Below are positions 21,568 through 34,700 of a DNA stretch of 64,000 nt, in pieces. The notes under the pieces are model-generated. The model was not told the DNA's origin. It made no database searches and saw only the letters and a list, made by a program, of their open reading frames with translations. Source of the stretch: Limnomonas spitsbergensis (lineage: Eukaryota; Chlorophyta; Chlorophyceae; Chlamydomonadales); NCBI GenBank assembly GCA_037349105.1, contig JAYJMM010000102.1, positions 2,666,001-2,730,000 on the forward strand, given 5' to 3'. Made by a program: the position numbers and the translations under genes. The first letter of the stretch is position 1. Each line of letters begins with the position of its first letter.

Positions 21568-24500
21568 CTGCGCACACACAGGCAGCCAGGCGGTCAAAAC
21601 CAGTGTGGTGAGCATGAGAGTTAGTGTTTTTTGCAGTGGTTGCCGCATCACTTTCAGCTACATTTCAGCTACACTGTGGCCTACGGGCTACGGCCACCAG
21701 CCCCTTGCTTGGCCAGTCCTACTGCTCGGGACAGGTAACCACTAAAAAACATTGATGAGAGGCAGAGACGTGTACATCAGATGGCACATTCAGTCCAGAC
21801 TCCAAGGTTCCTGGCTGTAGCACTAGAGACGTTCGTTGCGTGCACGTGGGCAACTGGGAGATTAAAATCAGCGTGGATCACTTGTTATTTCAGTGTGGCT
21901 GACCCCAACTTTGGGGGGCTGACAAGCATATGTCAATAACGTTACATCTCTGGGCCCTGCTCAAAAAGGCTCAGCCGCGTGGGCGCCTAATTGAAAAAAG
22001 GGGCACATGTAAACGGCCTAGTTGGGACCAAACGAATCCAGCACAAGCGTGCTGGGCATAGTGCAACAGGTCCTGACGCTGTAGGCCGGGATGTATTGAA
22101 TTGCGTCTGAAGCACCCCGAGATAAACAGTGCTGTATGGGCTAGTCCCGCAGGGACTGTTGCCAGTAGAGGTTCAACAGCTGAGGGGTGCAGACTGCAGC
22201 GTGGACCCAGGCGTGACCTGCGAAAACTAGGCGTGGACCGCACACAAATGGCAACAAGCCCTTTTCTGCCCCAGAGACCTGCAGGTACGCCTTCAGGGTG
22301 CACATGGCAGTAGGCACCAGAAAACAAATGAAAAATTCCACACAGGACAAACCACTTCCGCAAAGGACATACCTTGGTTTTTGAGCAATACTCGTTCAGG
22401 CATTTGGCCGCACCCTCGACCTCCCACCTGGTCCTGTGGGGCGCAGGTGAACGTGAGGAGGGAGAGGTGACGAGGCGGCTCAAAACATCCGTCCTCAGTA
22501 ATGAATTCATGACGTTTAAAGCCTGCTTAGTACTCTAGTGTAGGGCGCAGGTGAACACGAGGAGGGAGAGGTGACAAGGCGGCTCAAAATATTTGTCATT
22601 TGAAAAAAGTTCACAACTTGTGTAGCCTGCTTGGTCCTGATGGGAGCAACAGCAGGCGGGGGGGAGGGAGAAGTGACGAGCCGGCTCATATGTTTCTCAT
22701 AAGTAATAACGCTTTCATCCTGCTCGGCCTCCCACCCTTAGCTCTTTGGCCCGGACCCTCATTCCCTGCTTCTAGCTGGTGACCCTATGTCGCACACTGC
22801 TTATTCCAGTCCAAAGTGCTTCAGCTACACTTCAGATACATCTAGCATGAAGCAGGAAGAGGATGCTGACAACGCCCTGCTCGCTCAAAGCTTGCGATCC
22901 TGCCCTACAGTGTGTGTGCGTGTTTGAGTGTGAGTTTGCGCTTCAGCTACACTTCAGCTACACTTCAGCTACACTACAGCCTACAGTCTGGGTGGACTGG
23001 TGCTGCCTGGGCAACCGGCCGTTGGCCAATCAAGGTTGGGTCCCAATCAGCCCAGTGGTGGCGCCGCCTAGCCGCCATCCAAACGTTTTCTGCCAGACGC
23101 TAAAATTAACACTAACCTGCATTGGTCTCCCCCCCCCCTCCTTCACAAACATGCCCGCGCTCATCGTTTGTCAGTCAAATTGTCACCTCAGCAAGAGCGG
23201 GCGCGCGTTGACCTCTCGCTGCTTCTGGACCACCTTCTCATGCAGCAGGCCCTGCTCGAGGTCCCTAGGCTTGAAGTCCCGGGCAATCAGCTGCTGCTTG
23301 TCCTCTACCTGGCAATGGGAAGGTGGTGGGGCAAAAGGAGGTCCGAGAGGAGGAGATAGGAAGGAAGGAGGTGAGAGAAGAGGAGGGCAGGAGGGCAGGA
23401 GGGCAGGAGGGCAGGAGGGCAGGAGGGAAGGAGGGAAGGAGGGAAGGAGGGAAGGAGGGAAGGAGGGAAGGAGGGAAGGAGGGAAGGAGGGAAGGAGGGA
23501 AGGAGGGAAGGAGGGAAGGAGGGAAGGAGGGAAGGAGGGAAGGAGGGAAGGAGGGAAGGAGGGAAGGAGGGAAGGAGGGAAGGAGGGAAGGAGGGAAGGA
23601 GGGAAGGAGGGAAGGAGGGAAGGAGGGAAGGAGGGAAGGAGGGAAGGAGGGAAGGAGGGAAGGAGGGAAGGAGGGAAGGAGGGAAGGAGGGAAGGAGGGA
23701 AGGAGGGAAGGAGGGAAGGAGGGAAGGAGGGAAGGAGGGAAGGAGGGAAGGAGGGAAGAAGGGAAGGAGGGAAGGAGGGAAGGAGGGAAGGAGGGAAGGA
23801 GGGAAGGAGTACATTTCTTTCAATGCTGCCTTCGAGGGAAATTATCGACCAAACTTTTAATTTCTGACTGAAAACTGGCTTCGACAATCGATTATAAGTT
23901 GTCAACGTTACTTATGAGGGAACGCAAAGCAAATCTACGGTTATGTAGACCCATTCGTTTCCACGGTTTGCCTTCCTTTCAAAAACCAAACCATGGTGAG
24001 CTTATCGATAAAGCGCGGCCCAGTGTTGGTCCATATCCACAGGCAAAATCTACGGCGTGTCAACACACCTCCATACCTTGCACACACGACCAAGGTCCAA
24101 AATCCACTCAAACTTCCACACCCCATTCACCTCTCGCCTCCAGCCCCACCCATTAACCCTCAGCACCGGCTCGTACCCGACTCAATAATTCCACCGTGCG
24201 GTCCGCCCTCTCGCTCAGGATCACGTAGTCACTGTCCGCTTGTCTGGCACGGCCACGACCCTAAGAGACCAGCAGGGGCAGTACGGGAGGGAGTCAGCAT
24301 GCTGGGACAATGCTGGGCTGATTACGGTCCTTACGGTGGCTGAATTGCGTAGCTGAGTTTCAGTCACCGTAATTTCAAGGCAAATTTAGCTAATCTTACC
24401 AGTAAGGGACCATACTTGCGTGCCACGATATCTGAATTACTGCAAAGTTGCACAGCAATGGGTGTCACCCACCCCGACTTCATGCAACCATCCCTGATGT

Positions 24501-27500
24501 GGGATAATTAAATGATTCGACATACCGGTATGGCAACCAATTCAGATATTGTGCAAGCAACCCATACATTGTGTAACCAACCCAGATATACTGCAATCAA
24601 CACAGATCTGGTGTAACCAACACGGATCTGAGGTCATCAAACGATCCAACGCAATCAAACCCTAAACCCTGGCGCAACCAAACCCTAAACCCTAACGCAA
24701 CCAAACCCTGAACCCTCGCGCAACCAAACCCTAAACCCTGGCGCAACCAAACCCTGAACCCTGGCACAACCAAACCCTAAACCCTGGCACAACCAAACCC
24801 TAAACCCTGGCGCAACCAAACCCTAAACCCTGGCGCAACCAAACCCTAAACCCTGGCGCAACCAAACCCTGATCTGCAGCAAGCAAGCCTGATCAGGTGT
24901 AACCTTCGATTGTTCCGAATTCTGTACCTTGGGTTGAAACATCAGAATTACCAGTCAAGCCTAACCCCAGCAAAACGCTAGTCACTAGTCCCGGTCCCTC
25001 TGATCCCTACCTGCACAAAAGAGACCGAGTTGAGCACCGGGTCAAAGCGGATGATGCAATTGGCCGCCGGGACATCCATACCCTCCTCGGCCACCACCGT
25101 CGTGATGAGCAGATTGATGCCGCCAGTGCCAAATGCTGCGCACATGCAAGGAGGACACCCGGTGAGTTAAATCAGCAGCAGTCATGCGGTCGCCCTCCGG
25201 AACATCCATGCCCGCCTAGGCCTACACCTTTGTCCCGAATTGATCATGTCATGCGAGCCAAATGCTGAAAGCAGAGGATCAAATTGCCGCATTGCACACT
25301 GTCAAAAGCCGCGGTGACGCGGTCTCTGAATCGCACAACCCTGGCCAACAGCGCCACCTCCGTTTCCAGACTTTAGAAGCGCAGAAAATTTGACTGGCTG
25401 CCAGTGGCACCTGCCATGGCAGGCACAGCAGCCTGCAGGGTAGAGCTGCAGGGCTGTCTTGACCAAAAGAAAGGGCAGTTGAACAGGCGCCAGTAGCCCT
25501 GCTAATGAAACAGCTACCAGCGCTTCAGATTTGCACACTGCACTGTTTCGAATTCAAAAAAAATTGTTCACACCACTTGTCCCAGGATTCCATAAGGCTC
25601 GTACCAAACCCTGCAATCGATGCCCCACAACACCGGGTTCCCGCACTTCCTGAACCCTCGGAACCCGGTGGAAGCAACCTTAAAACCTTCCACACATAGC
25701 ATCCTGAACCCTCACACAACATACCAGCCTCCCCGCCTGCCAAACAAAGCATCCTGAACCCTCAAAAACCTCAAGGCAGCTGCCTCCACACCTGCCACAC
25801 AAAGCATCCCGAACCCTCAAAACCTCAAAGTGGCAGCCCATCCACCTGCCAGCCTAGCCGCCACTTGGCTTGGCGACAGAGACAGATTGGCGGTCGCCGC
25901 GGATTTGCTCGCGTACAGACATGTTGGCCGCAGCAACGTCTGCAGCTCAGGCACAGACTTCAAGATGTACTCCAGAATATGAGTCATGACTCGATCCTGT
26001 GAAAGGCAGTGGACACAATTAGTCAAGGAAATAAACGTATGATTCAGGTGCTGTACAAGCAGGGTACAAGTGAAGTATATATCATGATCAGGGTCCAAAC
26101 CTCATGAGTCAGAGCTCCACATCCAAGGCTTTGGAATCTAGGCTCTGGAACCAAAGCCCTCGATCGAAGGGTCTGAACTGAAGGCAGTAAATCGAAGGCT
26201 TCAGATCTAAGGCTCCAGGCACTAGCTCCGGATCCAAGGTTCTCGATCCAGGACTGACAGTCACATGTACAAATAAGATGCCGATGGAGGCGGTAGCTGC
26301 ATCCTCAAACCCTCGAGATCCAAGGCTCTGGTTCCAAGGCTCTGGATCCAAGGCTCTGGATCCAAGGCTCTGGATCCAAGGGTCCAGATAGGAAGTTCCG
26401 ATCCAAGTCTGGCAACAACCTGTACACGCGGAAGGCGACAGCTGCATACTCAAGATTTAAGTTATTGGTCCAGTTTAGCCAAACAATCGGCAAAGTTTGT
26501 CACCTGAACGAACACAATGCCCCGGAAAGCGATGGCTGCATTTCCCGAGAGCTTTTCCAGCAGCACCTCCACCAGCCGCTCGAAGCGGGGGTAGCTGTCG
26601 GGAACAGCAGACCTGAATCAGGGTGCACACGCGTTGAAGATTAAAACAATAGAACAGACGTGACAACAAGACGAAATTCGGGGTGCAGACAGGTGCAGGT
26701 TTGCTAGTATAGGAACAGTAATCGCCATAAAGCCCTCAGGGGTAGGTGTGTTCAGAGGGCTCAGGATGGAGAGGGAGGATTTTGAATAACAACCATGTGC
26801 ATTACAGAAATCCTCGGAGGTCTTCCTAGGTGCATCCCCTGGGCATGTCATCACTGCCTGGGAGACACAGGGAGGACGTACTGGGACCCCAGCCTCAAAA
26901 GATTTGAATGATGTACACACAAGAAAAAGACAAATTGTTTCTCAACCGTTTGACAAGGTGCATCCCCAGATGAGCCCTCCAGGTGTGCCACTGCGTTTAA
27001 GGCACAAGGCGGACGGATGGGGCCGCAGCCTCTAAAAAATTTCAATGATGTACACACGAGAAGAAAACAAATTGTCGCTGCCTTCAAGGCACAGGGCGGA
27101 CGGATGGGGCCGCAGCCTCGAAAGATCGGAGCCTGCCAGTTGCAGGTGGAAGTCATAGCCCCACTGCTTGCCTGCATGTGTGTGGGGACTGTATGTGTAA
27201 GAGTGTGTGCGCACATGTGTGTGTGTGTGAGCGTGCACACACAAACACATACATGCAACATGTGATATGTGTGCACATGCGCGTGTGTATGCGTGTGTGT
27301 ATGCGTGTGTGTATGCGTGTGTGTATGCGTGTGTGTATGCGTGTGTGTATGCGTGTGTGTATGCGTGTGTGTATGCGTGTGTGTATGCGTGTGTGTATGC
27401 GTGTGTGTATGCGTGCCTGCATGTACCGTAGATTTGATTTGCCTTCCCTCGGGTATGAAACATAGATTTCTTGAAGTGCTGCCCTCAGGGCAAATTATCG

Positions 27501-30500
27501 ACCAAACCTCTTAATTTCTGAATGGAAACTGGCAGCGACGGTCAATAATGAGTACATTCATGGCTACCTTAACCCCAATCAACACATTAACCATATAAGA
27601 ATTTTCTGTATGATTTGTGGGAGATTTTAAAACTGTAGGTAATACACTTATTAAACCTAGAAAAGGTAAAAAAATGAGGGAAGGCAAAGCAAATATACGA
27701 CAGGTGCGCACGCGCGTGCTCTGATAAATCCGCAACCCTAAATCCTGGATCCTACCAGAAGCTCGTCAGCCGGCCGAGGACCGGCTCCTGCCAAATGGCG
27801 GCCGCGGGCTCATTCACGGCATTGATGAATTCCTCCCGCATGTTGTTCATGCGCAGGAACATGGCAGCCGCGTCCTCCGCCTCCTCCCAGGAGACCAGCA
27901 GCAGGCGCAGGGCCTGTCAGGAAGGATTGGGGAACAGGGGGGTGGGGGGTAAGGGGTCAGTTGATCCCGGTCTAGAATTCAGCAGTGATAGAGGGCATGC
28001 AGGAGACCAGCAGCAGGCGCAAGGCCTGTCAGGAAGGATTAGAGCACAGGGGGGTGATGGTGGGGGGGGAGCTGATCCCGGTCTAGAATTCAGCAGTGAT
28101 AGAGGGCATGCGGGAGGTCAGATACTGCCCGTCGGTGGGGGGCAGCGGAATTCAGATACTCTTGTTTAGTGCACTCAGTGCACTTAGACGCTCTTGTTAA
28201 GTGCACTTACATACTCTTGTTTAGTGCACTCAGTGCACTTAGACGCTCTTGTTAAGTGCACTTACATACTCTTGTTGAGTGCACTCAGTGCACTTAGACG
28301 CTCTTGTTAAGTGCACTTACATACTCTTGTTTAGTGCACTCAGTGCACTTAGACGCTCTTGTTAAGTGCACTTACATACTCTTGTTTAGTGCACTCAGTG
28401 CACTTAGACGCTCTTGTTAAGTGCACTTACATACTCTTGTTGAGTGCACTCAGTGCACTTAGACGCTCTTGTTAAGTGCACTTACATACTCTTGTTGAGT
28501 GCACTCAGTGCACTTAGACGCTCTTGTTAAGTGCACTTACATACTCTTGTTTAGTGCACTCAGTGCACTTAGACGCTCTTGTTAAGTGCACTTACATACT
28601 CTTGTTTTGTGCACTTACATACCGGTATTCTTACATGCACTTTCATACTCTTGTTAAGTGCACTTACATACTCTTGTTTAGTGCACTTAGGTACACTTGT
28701 TTTGTTTAGTGCACTTAGATACTCTTATTTAGTGCACTTAGATACTCTTGCTAAGTGCACTTAGATACTCTTGCTTAGTGCACTTAGATACTCTTGTTTA
28801 GTGCACTGAGTTACGTTTCCGATACCAGTGGACAGAGGGGCCCTGGTGCAGGATGCGCTGTTGATTGGGCAGCTGAACTCAGGTAATGGTCTAGTCCCAA
28901 TTCGCCATGATGAGAAAGAGACAGTGGCAGCACCCCATCCAATATGGCTAGGGACAGGCAACCTTATATTTTTTATACCTCACAAATTTATACAGTGCGT
29001 CAATCCCTAAATACCGGAGGTGACTATTATCGACCGGAACGGACGTCTTAAGCTTGCACAATACTGCCTCGATAATGTCGTGCATACCCGTACAGTTCAA
29101 AAACTACGCACTTCGTGGGCTCGTACCGCTCAGTGCTGCAGATGCGCCAACTGCTGCCACGGCAGTGCATTCAAAACAAAACAAAACAAAAGAACACCTC
29201 ATACCAATGTGGCAGACGCGCACACCTCTGCGAGGCCGCCACATCGACCTACTTTGAGCACATGCCGCCTCACCGGCGCGCAGCGGCGCGATTAAAACAA
29301 GCATGCGCCTCGCACCAATGCTGCGGGCGGTGCGGCTGCGCATAATGCGGCGAGACGGCGCTCTGAGGCACCCTGAAAACTTCCACATCAGCGCGATTAA
29401 AAACAGACGCACCTCGTACCAATGCTGCAGCTGCTGCAGCTGCTTGTAGCGCCGCGAGAGGGTGCACAGCGTCTCAGCCTGCTGCTTCGCGTACGCGCCC
29501 CACTCCCGAGGGTTCAGTCGCTGTAGAGGGGACGCGAAGGACAGCGGGCACATGACGTCCTCCATCGCTTGAATGCAGGCCAGCATTCGGGAGCCAAACA
29601 GCGTGGCCTTGTCCAACCTGGCTCGGTGGAAGAAACCATTGATCATCAGCTCGGTGCGGCGAGTCTTCTTTGGGACGATGCCTTCTGCTTCGGGTCCCTG
29701 GGCAGCGCAGGCACAGCAGCAACAGCAGCAGTGGGGGGGTGTAAGAGGGTGGGGTGGCAATCCAGCTTGAAGAAAACGTGGATCCTCAGTTCGGTGGGGC
29801 AAAACGTTGCTGGGGCGATGCCTTCAGCAGAGGGTCCATGGGCAGCACAGGCGCAGCAGCAGCAGCAGTGGGGTTCAGAGGGTCGGGTGGAAACCCAGAC
29901 TAAAAGAAAATGTGGATCCTCCGTTCGGTTGGGCAAAAGGTTGCTGGGGCGACGCCATCAGCAGAGGGTACCTAGGCAGCACAGGCGCAGCAGCAGCAGC
30001 AGTGGGGTTCGGAGGGGGGGGTGAAAATTCAGGCTTCAAGCAGCTGTGAATTTTCTTGTCAGTGCGGCTTGTGCCTAATGGAACCATGCCTTGGATTGTG
30101 TGTCCCTTTGGAGCAGTGCAGCAGCAGGCGCAGCGTAGGCCAGGGTTCACGGGGTGGAAAGGGATCATCTGGTTGGCGTGGCGGAAGCGTCCTGGGACAG
30201 TGTCTTTCATTGAGGGGTCCTGGTAAGTGCAACAGCAGGGACAGCAGGAGCAGCGTAGGTCAGGGGGTGGAAGAGGATCCTCGGATCATCTGGTCGGCGT
30301 GGAGGAAAAAATCTGAAAGTCTGGAGCATTTGATTGCAAGGCCCTGGGAAGTGTGGCAGCAGGAGCAGCAAGAGCCAGGGTCAGGGGGGGGAATGTAATC
30401 CCAGGATACAGAACCTTAACCCAGGCTTTGAGTCGAGCTCCAGCTCGTCATCTGGAAAGCTCCCTACATTCGAACAAAGTGGGAGACTGGCTGTTAAAAT

Positions 30501-31729
30501 TCCTGCCGGCTTAGTCCCCAGATGTTTACCGAAGTATCTGCTGGTTTTTGACCCTCGGTAACTGTACGACTTCAGTATAGTACCACTCGGAACAAAGTGG
30601 TACCAAGAGATTAATGAAAAACGGCCTCGGGCTCTTTTACTACCGTATGAGATCAGCAACATCTTTTTCTAATTAATACCAAACAGTATACATCGGGGAA
30701 GTGATTAAGGCGGAGGTCAAACCCTTACCCCTGCTCTTACCCAGATCCTAATTGGCCTGCAGTTACCACTCCCCGTCCAAGTTGTCGCTCAGGGAATGAA
30801 AACCAAGGGTCCATCTCGAATTCAAACAGACCACCTGCCATTCTACTCCCGTCCTGAAACCGACAACGCCTTACGTCCCCTAAGCCGTCAACCCTACACT
30901 CACACGAACGAATCAGCCGTCGTCCGTCCCTTGCGCGCATAAAGCATCCAGCGTTTATTCTAGTGGGTACTGGACATCTTTGCTGGGCCGCCCCGCAGCC
31001 ACCCCTGGGCCGATTCCCACGTAACCTGTACCAGCCTCTGGCCGGTGGCCCAAGCAGCAGGGCTGGCCGCACCAGGGGCTTGTGGCCGGGGGCCACTGTG
31101 TAGCTGAACTGTAGCTGATAGTGGTATACCACTCACTAAAAAAATAACGGAAACCATCCCGTCAAGACTTACCTCAGGGAACAGGTTCACCACATCGGCC
31201 TTCGCGCGGCTAGCGTGGTAGCCTCCAGCACATAGTTCATAATCCGCGGCCGTGGCAATATGCTTGATCCCCAGATCGGCACAGACGCGCTGCATGGACT
31301 TTTTAACTTTCCCGATATCAATTGTGTAGCTAAGGGAGGCTGTGAGACCCAGGACCAGAGGGATGCTCCTTTTGGCTCCACCGAATGACTGCTGCTGCTG
31401 CTGATACTGCTGCTGCCCTTCCGGCAGCTGCTGATGCAACTGTGGCTGCTCGGATAGCAGTAGCTGCTCCTGCAGCTCTTCAAATACCTGCCGCTGCTGC
31501 TCTGCTGAGAGCTGTCCTTGCTGCTGCTGCTGCTCAGCAGAAGGCTGCTCCTGCTGCTTCGATACCTGCTGCTGCTGTTGCTGCTGCTGAACCTCAGCCG
31601 GTTGCTGCTGTTGCTGCTGCAGAACCTCAGCCGGTAGCTGCTGCTGCTGCTGCACCTCTGCCAGTGGCTGCTGCTGCTGCAGTACCTCAGCCGGTAGCTG
31701 CTGCTCCTGCTGTTGGACCTCCCTCAGTG

Positions 31730-31761
<32 letters not shown>

Positions 31762-34700
31762 ACTTCCGCCGGTAGCTGTGGCTGCTGCACTTCCCATACC
31801 TTCCTCTTCTTCTGCTGCTTCTCCAATACCGGCTGTTCCTGTAGCTCCTCTTGCTGCTGATCCAAAAGCTCCAACAGCTGCCCTTCTTTCACCTGCTGCT
31901 GCTCCTGCTGCTGCTGCTGCTGCTGCTGCTCCAGCAGCTGTCCCTCTTCTACTTCCTGCTGCTCCTGCTGCTGCTGCTCCACTTCACGAGCTAGCTGCTG
32001 CTGTTGCCGTTGCTGCTGCTGTTGCTGCTCAGCCAGCTGTGCCATATTGTGGGTGGCAACGCTATGGGTCTCATTTCCGGCTGCCTGCGTCATGTCATAA
32101 GAGGTGGTCCCCTGCTTCTTCCTCATGTGCTCTTCGGCTGCCTGCATGAGATCATAGGCAGCAGTGCTGTTTAGCTCTTGCTGCTGCTGTTGAGCTAGCA
32201 GCGCCGCATCCTCCACGGCAGTGCTGAGGTTCTGTTGCATCATAAACTGTTGCAGCGCTTTTTGAACGCTGCTATTGACTACTGGTTTCGGCGGCTTCTG
32301 CTGCTGTGGCTGCGGCTGTGCTGATGGCTGCGTCTGCGGCTGTGGCTGCGGCTGTGCCGATGGCTGTGGCTGTGGCTGATGCAGCTGATGTGTTGATGGC
32401 TGTGGCTGCTGTTGCCGCTGTTGCTGCTGTAGCTGCTGCTGCAAGTCTGGCACCGTTGCCTGCATGCTGTGATTGACAGGAGGGAATTGCATGACCGCTA
32501 GCTGTGGCTGGTCTGTGTCCATGTCAGATATGATATGCTGCTGTCGTAGCTGCTGCTGTTGCCGCTGCTGTTGCAGTTGCTGTTGCTGCTGCTGCAGTTG
32601 CGCCTGCTCCGCTAGCTGTGGCTGTGTGTTGTCATTCAAGGGCGCACTATGCGGCTGCTCCTGCTGCAGCAGCTGATTCAGGCAGTGCAGCTGGAGGGCG
32701 ATCTTGCGGTACGGGTGGTCTTTGAGGGCGTGATGCACCTACAAGGGAGATCAGTCAGGACTCAAAAGGGAGGAGAGGATTTGCTTAACCCCGAACCCAT
32801 AAGTCGTAACCCACTGTGCACACACGAAATGGAGCTTCATAAGACCGGAATGTGGGATTTTCATGTTCTGTTGGATAGTCAGAGGCACGTAATGGATACG
32901 AGCCGTACAGCCGATCTATTATAGGGTCTTCATACAACTATCATACAAAGTCGGGGGGGTGGATTGTACAAACTCTGCATGAAGAATCATTGATGATGAT
33001 GTGGATATCTCATACTCAGCTGGACAGGCTTCAGCAGGATGAACAAAAGCCAAAGCATGCTCATCTGAAAAGGCTTCAGCACGTAAAACCAAATTGGAAG
33101 CATGCTCATCTGGACAGGCTTCAGCACGTAATGACCAGAGTGAAAGCATGCACAGCCATGGGCTGGTCCAAACTTTAGTGCAAAACATAGCGAAAAAATC
33201 AGCAGGCCGGTAGATGCCGGGGCCAAGGGCAAGCAATACACGAAACCCTGACCTCTGCTAGAAGGAAGGGTAAATGAGAAGTGATTCTTTGTTGCTCCAG
33301 TCCAGCTTTCAAGCTCACCTCATTGAAGACCACGAGGTGGAAGGTGGACCGTTCTAGCTGGGAGCCTTCATCCCGCTACACAACCTCACCTCATCAAAGA
33401 CCACGAGGTGGAACGTGGACCATTCCAGATGGGAGCCTTTGTCCTGCTGCGCTATCTCGAAGGCCCTGGGTGTGGAGACGAGGATGTCAAAGCCAGTGGG
33501 CACCTTCCTGCCACCCTTGAGCTCCCCGACCTGCTGGCATGCAGGGGGTGAGACTCGACCGTTGAGCGAGCGTGCCATGCGGATGGAATATTTCAAAAGT
33601 ATCGTATGGTAGGCACTTCACCAATGAGCTTTTCCTGAACGTTGAACAACCCTTTGTCGGGGGAGGTGAGGTATTGAGGTGAAAATGAGGGAAACATCAA
33701 TACCGGTGAAATTATGATGATCCTGTGAGAGGGGTGTCTCATTAGAAGGTAGCCCACCTAGTGCTACGGCCAAACGGGTGACTTCCTTAATCCACCCCCC
33801 CAGGGTGTATTGATATATTTATTTGTCTCTTTAGAAGGAACGTACGCTGAGTCCCTGAGACATTCGACGTCCCTGACGATGTCCATCGGTTGGCGAGTTC
33901 AATGCTTAGAGGGTACCGATCGGAGAAGAAATCTACCCCAAGGGAAATGTTAAGCAATGGATAATGACCAAAGAGCACAGCGTAAAAAGCCTATATGATA
34001 AATTGAACCCATTTTAAGGCGCAGTGGATCTACAGTACCACTGATTTTTTAACATTTCTTTCAGAGGACCAATGGTTGTGCGAAAGTGGGTCGTGGTGTT
34101 TGGTGCGCTGCAGCCATCATGGAGGCACTTGGCGTCAGAGGGTCGCACATAGGTTGAGGATGGTGCGTACCCGCTGGGTTTAGGGTTAAAGGTTTATGGT
34201 TTAAGATGGTGCGTACCCGCTGGATTTAGGGTTTAGGATGGTGCGTACCCGCTGGGCCAAGCTTAACGCTCGGCCGCGTGAGGCTGGTGAGGTTGAGTAA
34301 GCTCAATTCCAGCTACCAAGTACAATCAGGACCATGTTGCAGCCATGCCACCCTCGTGTGTGAGGGGACAGGAACATGGAACCCAGCAACCCGATCCAAG
34401 GTGCAGCCATGCCTACATCCTATGTGATAGGGCATAAACTTGGAAACGGTGGTCCTAGACAGGGGGGAGAGAGGGGATTGGTGTGGCAGTCTCGCAGAGA
34501 TAAGGATCTGTGTGTATCGAACATGCAAGGCTGTGTTAGTCAAAGGAATAATGCTGATACCTGCTGTGGGCCAGTCCAGAAATTGTGATAGAATCCTGTA
34601 CTACCGGTCCCATATACATACTATCAAGCAATCTGATGGAGAGCCGGAGAGGCCAGAGGTTCGGTTGCCTACGGTTGCCATGGTTGGTTACTTTTGGTGC

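Noticed and set aside
28145..28805. CRISPR-like array (regular repeats)
   Set aside because: There are no unique spacers, the units are contiguous, and the context is a eukaryotic intron.
31385..32149. 254-residue plus-strand Ala-rich ORF inside helicase exon 3
   Set aside because: It is the antisense reading of the CAG/CTG tract (GCT/GCA gives Ala). The minus frame joins helicase motifs on both sides.
33781..33978. Extra helicase exon in intron 1
   Set aside because: A 63-residue minus frame lacks acceptor/donor words in phase, and exon 1 to exon 2 already joins in phase 0 with correct motif order.
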